Shown here one piece after another: positions 27,889 to 37,101 of a stretch of 64,000 nt of DNA. The position numbers and the translations under genes were made by a program. The notes below the pieces were generated by a model that saw only the letters and a program-made list of their open reading frames with translations, was not told the origin of the DNA and searched no databases. Each line of letters starts with the position of its first letter. The first letter of the stretch is position 1. Source of the DNA: Pollutimonas sp963712655 (GTDB lineage: Bacteria > Pseudomonadota > Gammaproteobacteria > Burkholderiales > Burkholderiaceae_B); NCBI GenBank assembly GCA_963712655.1, contig CAVQIT010000008.1:310001-374000 (forward strand), read 5' to 3'.

Positions 27889-29211
27889 ATGAATGTTCAA
27901 ATTGCCACGGCAACCGCACTATTAATAAGCTGGCTGGCATTGGTCCGGCACACCGTGCGCAATGCCCGCCAGTCGAACGCCGCTACAGCGCCAGGCGGCG
28001 ACAAGACCAGCATCGCCGTTATTTACGCCAGCCAGACCGGCACTGCCAAAGACATGGCGCAGCGCACCGCCGCCGCGCTGGGCGCGGGACGCGCCACCCT
28101 GCTTGCCATGGATCAGGCCGGCCCCCGGCAATTGCGCAATTACACAACGGCGCTGTTTATTGTCAGCACCTACGGCGAAGGCGATCCGCCCGATATGGCG
28201 CAAGCTTTCTTCAGCCAGGAACCGGAGCCAGACCCTGCAGCCGCCAGCCTGCCAGGCCTGAATGTGGGCGTCCTGGCCCTGGGCGACAGCAGTTATCGCC
28301 ATTACTGCGGCTTTGGCTTATCGCTTAGCCAGTGGCTGGAACAACAAGGCGCCCGCTTTTTGTTTGAACCCGTGCTGGCCGATCAGTGCGATCCCGCCGC
28401 GCTGACGGCCTGGCGGCAACATGTCGACGAACATTTCCAGGCGCATGTCGATACCGCCCACCGCTATGAGGACTGGCAACTGATAGCAAGGCGCCATATG
28501 AATCCGGGCAGTCTGGGCGGCGCCTGCTACGAACTGACGCTCGCGCCCGCCGATGCCCGCCCGGGCGAGTGGAGCGCCGGCGATATCGCCGAGATCCGAA
28601 TCGCCCGCCTTGGCATGAAGCGCGAATACTCCATCGCTTCCACGCCAGGCGAAGGCGTGCTGCGCCTGCTTGTGCGGCAACACATCGATGCCGGCGGCAA
28701 ACCCGGCGCAGGCAGCCATTGGCTGACCCAGGAACTCCAGCCCGGCGGCGTTCTGCCATTGCATATACGCCGGAATCCGCTTTTTCATGCTCCGGCCGAC
28801 TCATGTCCCGCCATCTTCATTGGCAATGGCACAGGGATCGCCGGCTTGCGCAGCCTGATTCAAACCCGCGTGGAACAAGGACGCCACGAAAACTGGCTGA
28901 TCTTCGGCGAGCGGCAGCAATCCCGCGATTTTCATTATGGCGATCAACTACGCGCCTGGCATGCGCAGCGGAAAATCCAGCGGCTGGACCTGGCCTTCTC
29001 GCGCGATCAAACCCAAAAACGCTATGTGCATCATTTGCTGCGCGAAGACGCGACCGCGCTCAAAGACTGGCTGGACCGGGGTGCAACAATATATGTATGC
29101 GGCAGCAAGGACACGATGGCGCGCGATGTGGATCAAGCCCTGCAAGACATCCTGGGAGCCGGCTACGCCGCCTTCGTTCAAAGCCGACGCTATCGGCGCG
29201 ATGTATATTAA
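27889..29211 (+). CDS. Membrane-anchored diflavin reductase (sulfite-reductase flavoprotein type)
   Basis: About 440 residues from MNVQIATATALLIS. An N-terminal membrane helix is followed by a flavodoxin domain (IAVIYASQTGTAKDMAQR, STYGEGDPPD, LALGDSSYRHYCGFG; FMN) and a ferredoxin-NADP reductase module (KREYSIAST for FAD, GNGTGIAGLRSLI for NADP, IYVCGSKDTMARDV), ending in YRRDVY. It should move electrons from NADPH to a membrane partner, most simply the PepSY protein. It overlaps the apbE stop region and ends the operon. Confidence 0.9.
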   Translation: MNVQIATATALLISWLALVRHTVRNARQSNAATAPGGDKTSIAVIYASQTGTAKDMAQRTAAALGAGRATLLAMDQAGPRQLRNYTTALFIVSTYGEGDPPDMAQAFFSQEPEPDPAAASLPGLNVGVLALGDSSYRHYCGFGLSLSQWLEQQGARFLFEPVLADQCDPAALTAWRQHVDEHFQAHVDTAHRYEDWQLIARRHMNPGSLGGACYELTLAPADARPGEWSAGDIAEIRIARLGMKREYSIASTPGEGVLRLLVRQHIDAGGKPGAGSHWLTQELQPGGVLPLHIRRNPLFHAPADSCPAIFIGNGTGIAGLRSLIQTRVEQGRHENWLIFGERQQSRDFHYGDQLRAWHAQRKIQRLDLAFSRDQTQKRYVHHLLREDATALKDWLDRGATIYVCGSKDTMARDVDQALQDILGAGYAAFVQSRRYRRDVY

Positions 29212-29571
29212 AGCGTAAAGCGGGCCGGATTGCGGCGCCTGGAAAAGCTCATCCGTGCCGCGCGGCGGTATCATCCGTTTGAATGCAGTCTCTTGCCCGA
29301 TGCGGCAAATTATGTCCGCCGCGGACCTGAACAGGGCGGAAATCGGGCTAAATAGAGGTCCCGGTGTTGTAAAGCCTACGATTCCGTAACGAAAAGTAGC
29401 CTTTCTGTCTGGACTTTATGCTCTGATAGGATTACATTCCTGCTTAGGTTTTCAAGTTCGTTGAAGTTAGCACAAACCAGTACCAGAATAACTGTACTTT
29501 TTTGCTCAAATCTCTACGCCTTGACAGTCTTTTGCAGAGCATGTCGCTCGTCTTTTTAGGGATCGCAAGAA
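29212..29571 (+). promoter_or_regulatory. Upstream region of the cold-shock gene
   Basis: The 360-bp gap holds no supported gene. The part next to csp (about 29400-29571) is less GC-rich than its surroundings and would give a long 5' leader, as is usual for cold-shock genes whose mRNA leader senses temperature. No exact promoter or cold box is claimed. Confidence 0.35.
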
Positions 29572-29781
29572 ATGGCAACAGAAACTGGTATTGTTAAATG
29601 GTTCAACAACGAAAAGGGCTTCGGTTTTATCACTCCTGAAGCCGGTGGCAAAGATTTGTTTGCACACCACACCGACATCGTCGGTACAGGTTACAAGTCG
29701 CTCGAAGAAAACCAACGTGTTTCCTACGAAGCAGCTGAAGGCCAAAAAGGCCCACAAGCCAAAAACATCCAAGTTATCTAA
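29572..29781 (+). CDS. CspA-family cold-shock protein
   Basis: A 69-residue single-domain OB-fold nucleic-acid chaperone. It has GIVKWFNNEKGFGFITPE (RNP1) and DLFAHHTDI (RNP2; the more usual form is DLFVHHS or DVFVHFS), followed by VSYEAAEGQKGPQAKNIQVI. It stands alone with its own terminator. Codon use is more AT-leaning than the neighbours, as is common for highly expressed csp genes. Confidence 0.96.
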   Translation: MATETGIVKWFNNEKGFGFITPEAGGKDLFAHHTDIVGTGYKSLEENQRVSYEAAEGQKGPQAKNIQVI

Positions 29782-29794
29782 GGATAACTGGCTG

Positions 29795-29826
29795 TAAAAA
29801 AGCCCGCTTTCGAGCGGGCTTTTTTG
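29795..29826 (+). terminator. Terminator of the cold-shock gene
   Basis: AAAAAAGCCCGCT pairs with AGCGGGCTTTTTT around a short TTCG-containing loop, 16 bp after the csp stop. It is a strong, nearly symmetric hairpin with A and T runs, so it could also work in the opposite direction. Confidence 0.9.
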
Positions 29827-29944
29827 TGGGCGGTAAAGCATGGCGGATCAAGCCCAATAAGGCGGAGCCGGCGTTGCCGCCCCGCCCTGCCAGCAACGCC
29901 GGACTACACGCCTTTGATGCCCACCCGGCCATAGCGCAGCGATA

Positions 29945-30970
29945 ATGACACGCCCTCCTAAACGCCCTACCCCCGCAAGCGCGCCGCCCGTCCCTGGCGC
30001 CACCCTCAAGACCGCGCCCACGGCCGGCATGGCCGCGCTGCATGCGCGCAATCGCCATCAAGGCCGCTATGACTTTGATCTGCTGGTCAAAGACAGCCCC
30101 GCATTGTCCGCTTTCGTCGTTCTGAATCCGTATGGCGAGACTAGCATCGACTTTGCCGATCCGGCGTCAGTCAAGGCACTGAATCGCGCCTTGCTGAAAA
30201 CGTTTTACGGCATCGAGCATTGGGACATCCCCGAAGGCTATTTATGTCCGCCCATTCCCGGCCGCGCTGATTACATCCATTGCCTGGCCGACTTGCTGGC
30301 GCACAGCAACAACGGCACCATCCCGACCGGACCGACGGTGCGCGTGCTGGATATCGGCGTAGGCGCCAATGCCATCTATCCCTTGATCGGCCATGCCGAA
30401 TACGGCTGGCGGTTTCTGGGTTCCGATACCGATACGGTGGCGCTCGCCTCGGCGACAGCCATTATCCAATCCAACAGCGGACTGGCCCAGGCAGTCGAAG
30501 TCCGTCGGCAAAAATTCCAAGGCCATCTGCTGAAGGGTTTGCTGCGGGCTGACGAACGTTTCGACCTGAGCATGTGCAATCCGCCATTCCATGCGTCGGC
30601 GCAAGATGCGCAAGACAGTTCTCAGCGGAAATGGCGCGGCCTGGGAAAATCCCAACCGCGGCACAAGGCGCCGGTCTTGAATTTCGGCGGCCAGAATTCC
30701 GAGCTCTGGTGCGAAGGCGGCGAAGCGTTGTTCGTGCAGCGCCTGATAGAAGAAAGCGCCATGACGAAAAACCAGGTGCTCTGGTTCAGTACCCTGGTTT
30801 CCAAAGAATCCAACGTGCCCGAGGTTTTCCGCAATCTAAGAAAAGCGCGTGCCCTGGACGTGCGCATGGTGGAAATGGCTCAGGGGCAAAAGAAAAGCCG
30901 CTTTGTGGCCTGGACATTCCTGGATGCGGCGGCGCAAAAAGCCTGGAACCGGCAACAGCGCGGCGCCTGA
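29945..30970 (+). CDS. rlmF: 23S rRNA (adenine1618-N6)-methyltransferase RlmF
   Basis: 341 residues. After a Pro/Ala-rich start of about 30 residues comes the RlmF pattern: LHARNRHQGRYDF, PYGETSIDFADP, WDIPEGYLCPPIPGRADYIH, the SAM-binding VLDIGVGANAIYPLIG, and the N6-adenine motif MCNPPFHAS, then GGQNSELWCEGGE. It methylates A1618 of 23S rRNA. Single gene between the csp terminator and the convergent IclR gene. Confidence 0.95.
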   Translation: MTRPPKRPTPASAPPVPGATLKTAPTAGMAALHARNRHQGRYDFDLLVKDSPALSAFVVLNPYGETSIDFADPASVKALNRALLKTFYGIEHWDIPEGYLCPPIPGRADYIHCLADLLAHSNNGTIPTGPTVRVLDIGVGANAIYPLIGHAEYGWRFLGSDTDTVALASATAIIQSNSGLAQAVEVRRQKFQGHLLKGLLRADERFDLSMCNPPFHASAQDAQDSSQRKWRGLGKSQPRHKAPVLNFGGQNSELWCEGGEALFVQRLIEESAMTKNQVLWFSTLVSKESNVPEVFRNLRKARALDVRMVEMAQGQKKSRFVAWTFLDAAAQKAWNRQQRGA

Positions 30971-31022
30971 CGCCGCCGACCCGCCTTCCGCGTCAACCCA
31001 CCACGGACGCTTGAATCGTCCA

Positions 31023-31793
31023 TTACCGCAATAACTGCGCTATTTCCTGGGCGGCCTCGCGCAGCAAAGGCAGGATTTCTATTGCCCGGGCCTCGACCAT
31101 GCGCGAACTGATCGCGGCAACGGCGATGGCGGCAATGGGAAACCCGCTATCCGTCATTACAGGCAGCCCCACAGCGGTTACGCCCGGCACAGCGCGATTG
31201 CCGATAAAAGCATAGCCTGCCTGCTGCGCCTTGACCCAATGCTCATGAATATGCGTGGCGGCAAGATCGCCATAGACGCTGAGCCGGGGGGCCACCGCAT
31301 CCAGAATCTCGCGCACCTCGTGCCGGGGCAATGCGCTTAACAAGGCCAGCCCGCCCGCATTGACCCCCAAAGGCTGGCGGGCGCCAACCGGCACGGCCGG
31401 CGTCTGGATAGGATAGGTTCCCTGCGCCCGTGCAATGCAAACCGCGTCGTTGCCGCTGCGCACAAACAAAAACGAGGTATCGCCGGTCTGTTCCGCAAGC
31501 ATGTTCAGTACCGGCAGGCAAATATCCCGTAGATTGAACTGGTGGGCAGCGTTCAAACCAAGCTCGAAAACCAGCGAGCCCAGGCTATAGCGGCGCGTAG
31601 CGGAGTGTTTGGTCAACATGCCCTCGGCTGTCAAGGCCTTGAGCAAACGATGCGCCGTGGGGCGCGGCAATTCCATTTGATCGGCGAAATCGACCATGCG
31701 CATGCCCGCTGCGGGCTGGGCCGCTATCAGCCTCAAGGCGCGTATCGCCCGCCGAATGGTTTGCGCGCCTTCGGCGGCCTTGGGCGATCCCAT
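31023..31793 (-). CDS. IclR-family transcriptional regulator
   Basis: 256 residues: an N-terminal winged helix (about 12-70, MVDFADQMELPRPTAHRLLKAL) and a C-terminal ligand-binding domain (about 85-256). It is divergent from the liv-type operon and is its likely regulator. A near-palindromic sequence in the shared promoter region at 31819-31844 could be the operator. The ligand is probably the transported compound or a metabolite of it. Confidence 0.92.
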   Translation of the reverse strand: MGSPKAAEGAQTIRRAIRALRLIAAQPAAGMRMVDFADQMELPRPTAHRLLKALTAEGMLTKHSATRRYSLGSLVFELGLNAAHQFNLRDICLPVLNMLAEQTGDTSFLFVRSGNDAVCIARAQGTYPIQTPAVPVGARQPLGVNAGGLALLSALPRHEVREILDAVAPRLSVYGDLAATHIHEHWVKAQQAGYAFIGNRAVPGVTAVGLPVMTDSGFPIAAIAVAAISSRMVEARAIEILPLLREAAQEIAQLLR

Positions 31794-31818
31794 GATGCTC
31801 TCGCTTTATTTCCTGAAT

Positions 31819-31844
31819 ATTCAAATAGTGGAACTATATTGAAT
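31819..31844. promoter_or_regulatory. Candidate IclR operator
   Basis: ATTCAAATAG at 31819-31828 and CTATATTGAAT at 31834-31844 form a near-inverted repeat around TGGAA. It lies just before the iclR start and in the region shared with livH. Confidence 0.4.
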
Positions 31845-31983
31845 AGTATTGACTAGCTGAAATGCCATCAATATGATTAATTAGATAAACATAATTATAC
31901 AAATTCCATTATATGAACATAAATGCCACAGCCGGCCACCGTTCGAGACAACGGCTGATTCAACCAACCTCAGAGAACAAGTA

Positions 31984-32838
31984 ATGATCGGCACGCTGCT
32001 ACAAATACTTAATGCGTTGTCGTTTTCGGCACTGCTGTTCATCGTGGCCAGCGGCTTCACGCTTATCTTCGGACTATTGCGTGTGGTGAACCTCGCGCAC
32101 GGTTCACTGTATTTGCTTGGCGGCTACATCGGCATGACGGTCACCGTCGCCAGCGGCTCATTCGTATTGGGCATCATCGCCGCCGCCGCCGCCATTGCCG
32201 CTGTCGGCTTCTGCCTCGATCGCTGGCTGCTTGAACGCATCAAAGACGCCGAACTCAAGCAAGTGCTGCTGACCCTGGGCGTGGCCATGCTGCTCAACGA
32301 CCAGGCGCTGGTACTTTGGGGCGGCGATGCGCGCACGATTCCCGTTCCCGAAATGCTCCAGGGAGCGGCCAAATTCGGCATGCTGTACTACCCTAAATAT
32401 CGCCTGGCGGTGCTCGCTTCGGGCCTGTTGATTTTCGTGCTGCTCTGGTTCGGCTATAACCGGACCAAACTCGGGGCGCTGATCCGCGCGGGCGTCGACG
32501 ACAAAGAAATGGTCCAGGCCATGGGCGTCGATATCCGCAAGCTCTTCGTCCTTACGTTCATGCTCGGTTCGGCACTGGCCGGCGTGGCCGGAACGCTCGG
32601 CGGCGCTTTCCTGACGCTTTATCCCGGGGCTGATTCCGAAATCCTGGTGTTCGGACTTGCCATCGTGATTATCGGCGGGCGCGGCAGCCTGGTCGGCGCG
32701 GCGGTCGGCAGCCTGCTGGTCGGCCTGCTGGCAACCTTCGGCCAGGTCTGGTTTCCCGAATTGTCTTACTTCATTATCTTTGGCCCCATGGCCATATTGC
32801 TGGCATTCAGGCCGCTTGGCCTGTTCGGGAGGGCATGA
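31984..32838 (+). CDS. livH: Branched-chain amino acid-type ABC permease (LivH)
   Basis: 284 residues, about eight membrane helices. Family marks: ASGFTLIFGLLRVVNLAHGSLYLLGGY near the start and the conserved permease loop MVQAMGVDIRKLFVLTFMLGSALAGVAGTLGG. First gene of a five-gene HAAT uptake operon (permease, permease, binding protein, two ATPases). The substrate need not be a branched-chain amino acid: related systems import aromatic acids, urea or amides. Confidence 0.92.
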   Translation: MIGTLLQILNALSFSALLFIVASGFTLIFGLLRVVNLAHGSLYLLGGYIGMTVTVASGSFVLGIIAAAAAIAAVGFCLDRWLLERIKDAELKQVLLTLGVAMLLNDQALVLWGGDARTIPVPEMLQGAAKFGMLYYPKYRLAVLASGLLIFVLLWFGYNRTKLGALIRAGVDDKEMVQAMGVDIRKLFVLTFMLGSALAGVAGTLGGAFLTLYPGADSEILVFGLAIVIIGGRGSLVGAAVGSLLVGLLATFGQVWFPELSYFIIFGPMAILLAFRPLGLFGRA

Positions 32839-33812
32839 GCATCATGCGCACAATACTCAAGTCCAGCCTGCTGGCGGCGCTGATTCTTTTTCTGCTGTCG
32901 GTGCCATATATCCTGAGCCCCTACCCTCAGACCCTGGTAACCGAAATCCTGATTTTCGGCCTGTTTGCGATGTCCATCGATATCCTGGCCGGTTTTGCCG
33001 GCCGGACCTCGCTTGGCCACGGCGCCATCTTCGGCGCCTCAGGCTATATCGTCGCCTATTGCGTCGCAAGCGCCGGCGCAGACCCATGGGTAGCCTCTTT
33101 GCTCGGCATTGCCGGCGCCACCCTGCTGGCCGCCATATTCGGGGCGCTGGCCGTTCGCACCGCGGGCGTCTATTTCCTGCTGCTGACCCTGGCGCTGGGC
33201 ATGGTCGTATGGGGCGTGGTCTACCGTTGGACTTCGGTCACCGGCGCCGAAAACGGCATCCGGGGCGTAACCCGGCCCGAGATCATTCAAGACCCCACCA
33301 TCTATTACTACTTCGTATTGGGCGTCGTCTCGGTCATGGTGCTGGCCATCGTGCGCTTCGTGCGTTCTCCGTTCGGCCGGGCCCTGGGCGGCATCAAGGA
33401 AAGCGCGACCCGCATGCGCACGCTGGGCTACAACGTTCCGTTAATGCTTGCCATCGCTTTCACCATGTCCGGTTTTTTTGCCGGCGTGGCCGGAGTGCTG
33501 GCCGTATTCCTGAACAATTTTGTCAGCCCCAACAGCGTCGCGCTATCCCAGTCCACCCAGGGCTTGCTGATGGCCATCCTGGGCGGCATCGGCACATTGT
33601 GGGGCGGGTTCATCGGCGCCGCCGTAATGATCCTGCTGCAGAACCTGATCAGTTTCTACACCGAACGCTGGTCCAGCATACTGGGCCTGATGTTCGTACT
33701 TACGATGCTCTTTGCCCCCGAAGGGTTGCTGGGTAAAGGCCGCGTGTTATCGCAGCGCCTGTTCAAGCGCGGCAGCGAGTCATCGAACGCGCCGCGCCAA
33801 GTAGTTAAATAA
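32835..33812 (+). CDS. livM: Branched-chain amino acid-type ABC permease (LivM)
   Basis: 325 residues with about nine membrane helices. It overlaps the livH stop by 4 bp (ATGA). Family marks: ILAGFAGRTSLGHGAIFGASGY and RALGGIKESATRMRTLGYNVPLMLAIAFTMSGFFAGVAGVL, the latter the ATPase-coupling loop. It pairs with LivH to form the membrane channel. Confidence 0.92.
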   Translation: MSIMRTILKSSLLAALILFLLSVPYILSPYPQTLVTEILIFGLFAMSIDILAGFAGRTSLGHGAIFGASGYIVAYCVASAGADPWVASLLGIAGATLLAAIFGALAVRTAGVYFLLLTLALGMVVWGVVYRWTSVTGAENGIRGVTRPEIIQDPTIYYYFVLGVVSVMVLAIVRFVRSPFGRALGGIKESATRMRTLGYNVPLMLAIAFTMSGFFAGVAGVLAVFLNNFVSPNSVALSQSTQGLLMAILGGIGTLWGGFIGAAVMILLQNLISFYTERWSSILGLMFVLTMLFAPEGLLGKGRVLSQRLFKRGSESSNAPRQVVK

Positions 33813-33838
33813 ATCAACAACAATCTGGAGAACAACTC

Positions 33839-35095
33839 ATGAATCGCCGAAATTTCCTCACCACCGCGAGCGCTGGCGCGCTGTATCTCGTATCCGGCAG
33901 CTTGCAGAATGTGCTGGCCCAAACCAAAGGGCCGATCCGCATCGGCCTGCTCGCTCCCCTGACTGGAACCGCGGCCTCATCGGGACGCGAACTGGTCGAT
34001 GGCTGGAATCTGTACTGGAAAGAAAAAGGCATGCAATTGGCCGGCCGCCCCGTCGAGATCCTGGTCGAAGATGACGCATCCAGCCCTGACACCGCGCTGC
34101 AAAAAGCCCGCCGCCTGGTGCAACAGCAAAACGTCCACATGCTGGTTGGCAATGTACTGGCCAATACCGGCCTGGCTGTGGCCGAATTCGTCAAAGGCAC
34201 CGGCACGCCTTACTTCATGCCCGTCGTGGCGGCCGACGACCTTACCCAGCGCACCCGCATTCCCAACGTGCTGCGGGTTGCAGGTTTCGCCGCCAGCCAA
34301 ATGACCCGTCCGCTCGCCGACTGGTGCCTCAAGCAGGGCTACAAACGCGTCGTCACGATAGGCCAGGACTATACCTTCGGGCACGAACAAGCCGGCGGAT
34401 TCATCCAGAACTTCACCAATGGCGGCGGCGCCCTGGCCGGGCAGCTATGGCATCCGCTCAATACCTCGGACTTCAGCCCCTACCTCGGGCAGATTCCCTC
34501 CTTCTCGCCCGATGTGGTGCTGGCCATCGAAACCGGCGCCGACGCGGCCCGCTTGCTCCAGCAATGGAACAGTTTCGGCCTCAAGCAACAGTTCCCGCTG
34601 GTCACGTCGCAAAATACCACCGACCAATCGATTATCCGCAACCTGAGCCCCGCCGAAGCCGAGGGCATGATCTCCTGCGCGCACTACGCCGAAGGCGGCG
34701 ACGATCCCACCACACGCCATTTCGTCGAGTCCTATGAAAAGGCTTATAACAAAATCCCGGCCATCTTTGCCGCCGAAGGCTATACCGCCGCGCTATGGAT
34801 AGCCCAGGCCCTTGCCGCCATCAACGGCGATGCCGAAGACCGCGCCCGCCTGCTCGACACCATAATGAAGTCCACCGTCGCGGAAAGCCCTTTAGGCAAA
34901 AACCTGAAAATGGATGCCTATGGCAATCCCATCTATACGATTTACATCCGCAAGGTCGCCAAACGCGCCGATGGGAAACTGGTCAATACCGTCATCGACA
35001 CCTATCCCAATGTCTCGCAGTTCGGCAAACTGAGTCCCGAAGAATATCTGAAGCAACCGCCGTTCAACCGCCAGTTCCAGGGCGTCAAGCAATGA
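33839..35095 (+). CDS. livK: Substrate-binding protein of the Liv-type transporter, Tat-type signal
   Basis: 418 residues, a type I periplasmic binding protein (Leu/Ile/Val or amide-binding class). The leader MNRRNFLTTASAGALYLVSG has a twin-arginine pattern (N-R-R-N-F-L), so export in folded form is predicted. The mature part begins GPIRIGLLAPLTGTAASSGRELVDG and includes EILVEDDASSPDTALQKAR and a second lobe with IFAAEGYTAALWIAQAL. It sits between livM and livG. The ligand is unknown. Confidence 0.9.
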   Translation: MNRRNFLTTASAGALYLVSGSLQNVLAQTKGPIRIGLLAPLTGTAASSGRELVDGWNLYWKEKGMQLAGRPVEILVEDDASSPDTALQKARRLVQQQNVHMLVGNVLANTGLAVAEFVKGTGTPYFMPVVAADDLTQRTRIPNVLRVAGFAASQMTRPLADWCLKQGYKRVVTIGQDYTFGHEQAGGFIQNFTNGGGALAGQLWHPLNTSDFSPYLGQIPSFSPDVVLAIETGADAARLLQQWNSFGLKQQFPLVTSQNTTDQSIIRNLSPAEAEGMISCAHYAEGGDDPTTRHFVESYEKAYNKIPAIFAAEGYTAALWIAQALAAINGDAEDRARLLDTIMKSTVAESPLGKNLKMDAYGNPIYTIYIRKVAKRADGKLVNTVIDTYPNVSQFGKLSPEEYLKQPPFNRQFQGVKQ

Positions 35096-35877
35096 GCAAT
35101 GCGACCGCCGCAGCCGGCGCCTCGCCCTGGGCTCTGGAGCTAAACGGCGTAGGCCGCAGTTTCGGGGGCTTGCGGGCGGTCAATGATGTGCACATGCAAG
35201 TGGCCGCCGGCTCCACCCATGTGGTGATCGGACCCAATGGGGCAGGCAAAACCACGCTGTTTGGCCTGATCTCCGGCGAGATCGCCTTGTCGTCGGGCAC
35301 GGTCGCCATGCTGGGCACGGACATGTCGCGCTGGTCCGCCACCCGGCGCACGCTGGCGGGGCTTAGCCGCACCTACCAGATCACTACGGTAATGACCGGC
35401 TTGACCGTGGAAGAAAACGTACTGTTGGCGCTGCGCGGTAAACAGGCCATCAAGTATTCGCTGTTCGGCGATGGCCGCCCCACCAGCGACGAGCAAGAAC
35501 AGTTGAGCGCCCTGCTTGACACCTGCGGCATCGGCGCCCACAGGCGCGATCGCGCCGGCGCCATGTCCTATGGCCGGCAGCGCCAATTGGAACTGGCAAT
35601 CGCGCTCGCCAGCCAGCCCCGCGTGCTGTTGCTGGACGAGCCGGCGGCGGGTCTGTCGCCAGCCGAACGGGGCCCGATGGCCGAGATCATCCGGCAATTG
35701 CCCGCCGATCTGACGGTACTTCTGATCGAGCACGACATGGAGCTTGCGCTGGGCCTGGCCGACAACGTTACCTGCCTTTACTACGGCGAAGTACTGGCCG
35801 AAGGCAGCCCCGCGGCGATTCGTGACAACGAACAAGTGCAGGCTGTTTATTTTGGAACAGCGGAACACCATGCTTGA
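35092..35877 (+). CDS. livG: Branched-chain amino acid-type ABC ATPase (LivG)
   Basis: 261 residues from the ATG overlapping the livK stop. Walker A GPNGAGKTT, LivG-type LSRTYQITTVMTGLTVEENVLLA, signature MSYGRQRQLELAIALAS (usual LSYGxQRxLE form) and Walker B VLLLDEPAAGLSP, then LIEHDMELA. One of the two ATPases of the importer. Confidence 0.92.
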   Translation: MSNATAAAGASPWALELNGVGRSFGGLRAVNDVHMQVAAGSTHVVIGPNGAGKTTLFGLISGEIALSSGTVAMLGTDMSRWSATRRTLAGLSRTYQITTVMTGLTVEENVLLALRGKQAIKYSLFGDGRPTSDEQEQLSALLDTCGIGAHRRDRAGAMSYGRQRQLELAIALASQPRVLLLDEPAAGLSPAERGPMAEIIRQLPADLTVLLIEHDMELALGLADNVTCLYYGEVLAEGSPAAIRDNEQVQAVYFGTAEHHA

Positions 35878-36580
35878 GATCAATAATCTTCACAGTAATT
35901 ACGGCGACGCCACCGTGCTGCGCGGTGTCAACCTGCATGTGCCTGCGCAGCAGGTCACCGGACTGCTGGGCCGCAACGGCATGGGCAAGACCACGCTGAT
36001 CCGCTCTATCATGGGCTTGACGCCGCCAACCGTGCAAACTGGTTCCGTACGCTTTCATGGACAGGAACTCATCGGCCTGCCGCCCAACGTTGTCGCAAGA
36101 CATGGAATCGGGCTGGTACCGCAAGGACGACGGCTGTTTGCTTCGCTGACGGTTATCGAGCACCTGGAAATTTGTCCACAGCGAGCCGCCGCGGATGGCC
36201 GCAGCGCCTGGACCATAGCCCGCGCCTTCGAACTCTTTCCCAGGCTGGGCGAACGCCGCAAACATCGCGGCAACCAGCTATCGGGCGGCGAACGGCAAAT
36301 GCTGGCCATCGTTCGCGCCCTGATGAGCAATCCCGAGCTATTGCTCATGGACGAGCCCACCGAAGGACTTGCGCCTGTAATGGTGCAGCATGTGGAAAAC
36401 GCCGTGCGTATCCTGCGCGGCGAAGGCCTGTCGGTGTTGCTGGTCGAGCAGAACCTGAAAAGCGCGCTGTCCCTTGTCGATACCGCGCACATCATGGAAA
36501 CCGGCGTGCTGGTCTATTCGGGCCAGGCCGCCGAACTGGCAAACGACAAAGCCACATTGCAGCGACACTTGGGCGTATAG
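35870..36580 (+). CDS. livF: Branched-chain amino acid-type ABC ATPase (LivF)
   Basis: 236 residues starting inside the end of livG. Walker A GRNGMGKTT, Q-loop GLVPQGRRLFASLTV, signature LSGGERQMLAIVRAL, Walker B LLLMDEPTEGLAP and LVEQNLKSAL. Second ATPase of the importer and last gene of the operon. Confidence 0.93.
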   Translation: MLEINNLHSNYGDATVLRGVNLHVPAQQVTGLLGRNGMGKTTLIRSIMGLTPPTVQTGSVRFHGQELIGLPPNVVARHGIGLVPQGRRLFASLTVIEHLEICPQRAAADGRSAWTIARAFELFPRLGERRKHRGNQLSGGERQMLAIVRALMSNPELLLMDEPTEGLAPVMVQHVENAVRILRGEGLSVLLVEQNLKSALSLVDTAHIMETGVLVYSGQAAELANDKATLQRHLGV

Positions 36581-36659
36581 CGCGGCGGCACGCACTCACG
36601 ACAATTCAAGCACACTCCCTGCCTTGACAGGCTCATGCGGCAGACTGGAGAATCATACC

Positions 36660-36725
36660 CGTTAATCATGAAGGCATTGCAGGCTGGCGTTTTACTGGAG
36701 GTGTGTTGTGACGAACAAGATTATT
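36660..36725 (+). pseudogene. Possible 3' remnant of a RelE/HigB-type toxin
   Basis: A short frame reads IMKALQAGVLLEVCCDEQDY and stops inside the start of the antitoxin gene. The pattern resembles the end of NadS-linked RelE/HigB toxins, where the toxin stop commonly overlaps the antitoxin start. Nothing toxin-like can be read further upstream before livF, so the rest appears deleted. This is a weak call from a very short match. Confidence 0.3.
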
Positions 36726-37013
36726 GAATCCCTGCGCGGCGACCTCGCCGCACTGCACGACGCTGGCGCGATCGGCAAGGTGACGATGCGCGAGTTCGAT
36801 GCGATCTGTCCGCCACCAGTGCGAAAATTCAGCGCCACCGACATCAAGCATCTGCGAGAAACGTTGAAATTCAGTCAACCGGTATTCGCGCATCACTTGC
36901 ACACCACAGCATCAACGGTACGCAAGTGGGAACAAGGCGACACCCGTCCCGCCGGGCCGGCACTCAAGCTACTCAATGTTATCGCCGACAAGGGGCTACA
37001 AGCAATCCTCTGA
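36708..37013 (+). CDS. Orphan HTH antitoxin-like regulator (NadS/HigA type)
   Basis: 101 residues, GTG start behind GGAGG. After a helix with REFDAICPPPVRKF (typical of NadS-like antitoxins) comes an XRE/Cro helix-turn-helix: ATDIKHLRETLKFSQPVFAHHL and TTASTVRKWEQGDTRPAGPALKLL. Such proteins neutralise and repress a RelE/HigB toxin encoded just upstream, but here only a possible toxin tail remains. It may now act on its own promoter or others. Confidence 0.82.
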   Translation: MTNKIIESLRGDLAALHDAGAIGKVTMREFDAICPPPVRKFSATDIKHLRETLKFSQPVFAHHLHTTASTVRKWEQGDTRPAGPALKLLNVIADKGLQAIL

Positions 37014-37101
37014 TGCAATGGCATATGCCATCACCGCATCGGAACAAGTAGGCGAAAAATCCACCGAAGCCCATTGAAACGCGACGCATTGGCGATAGAG
37101 G

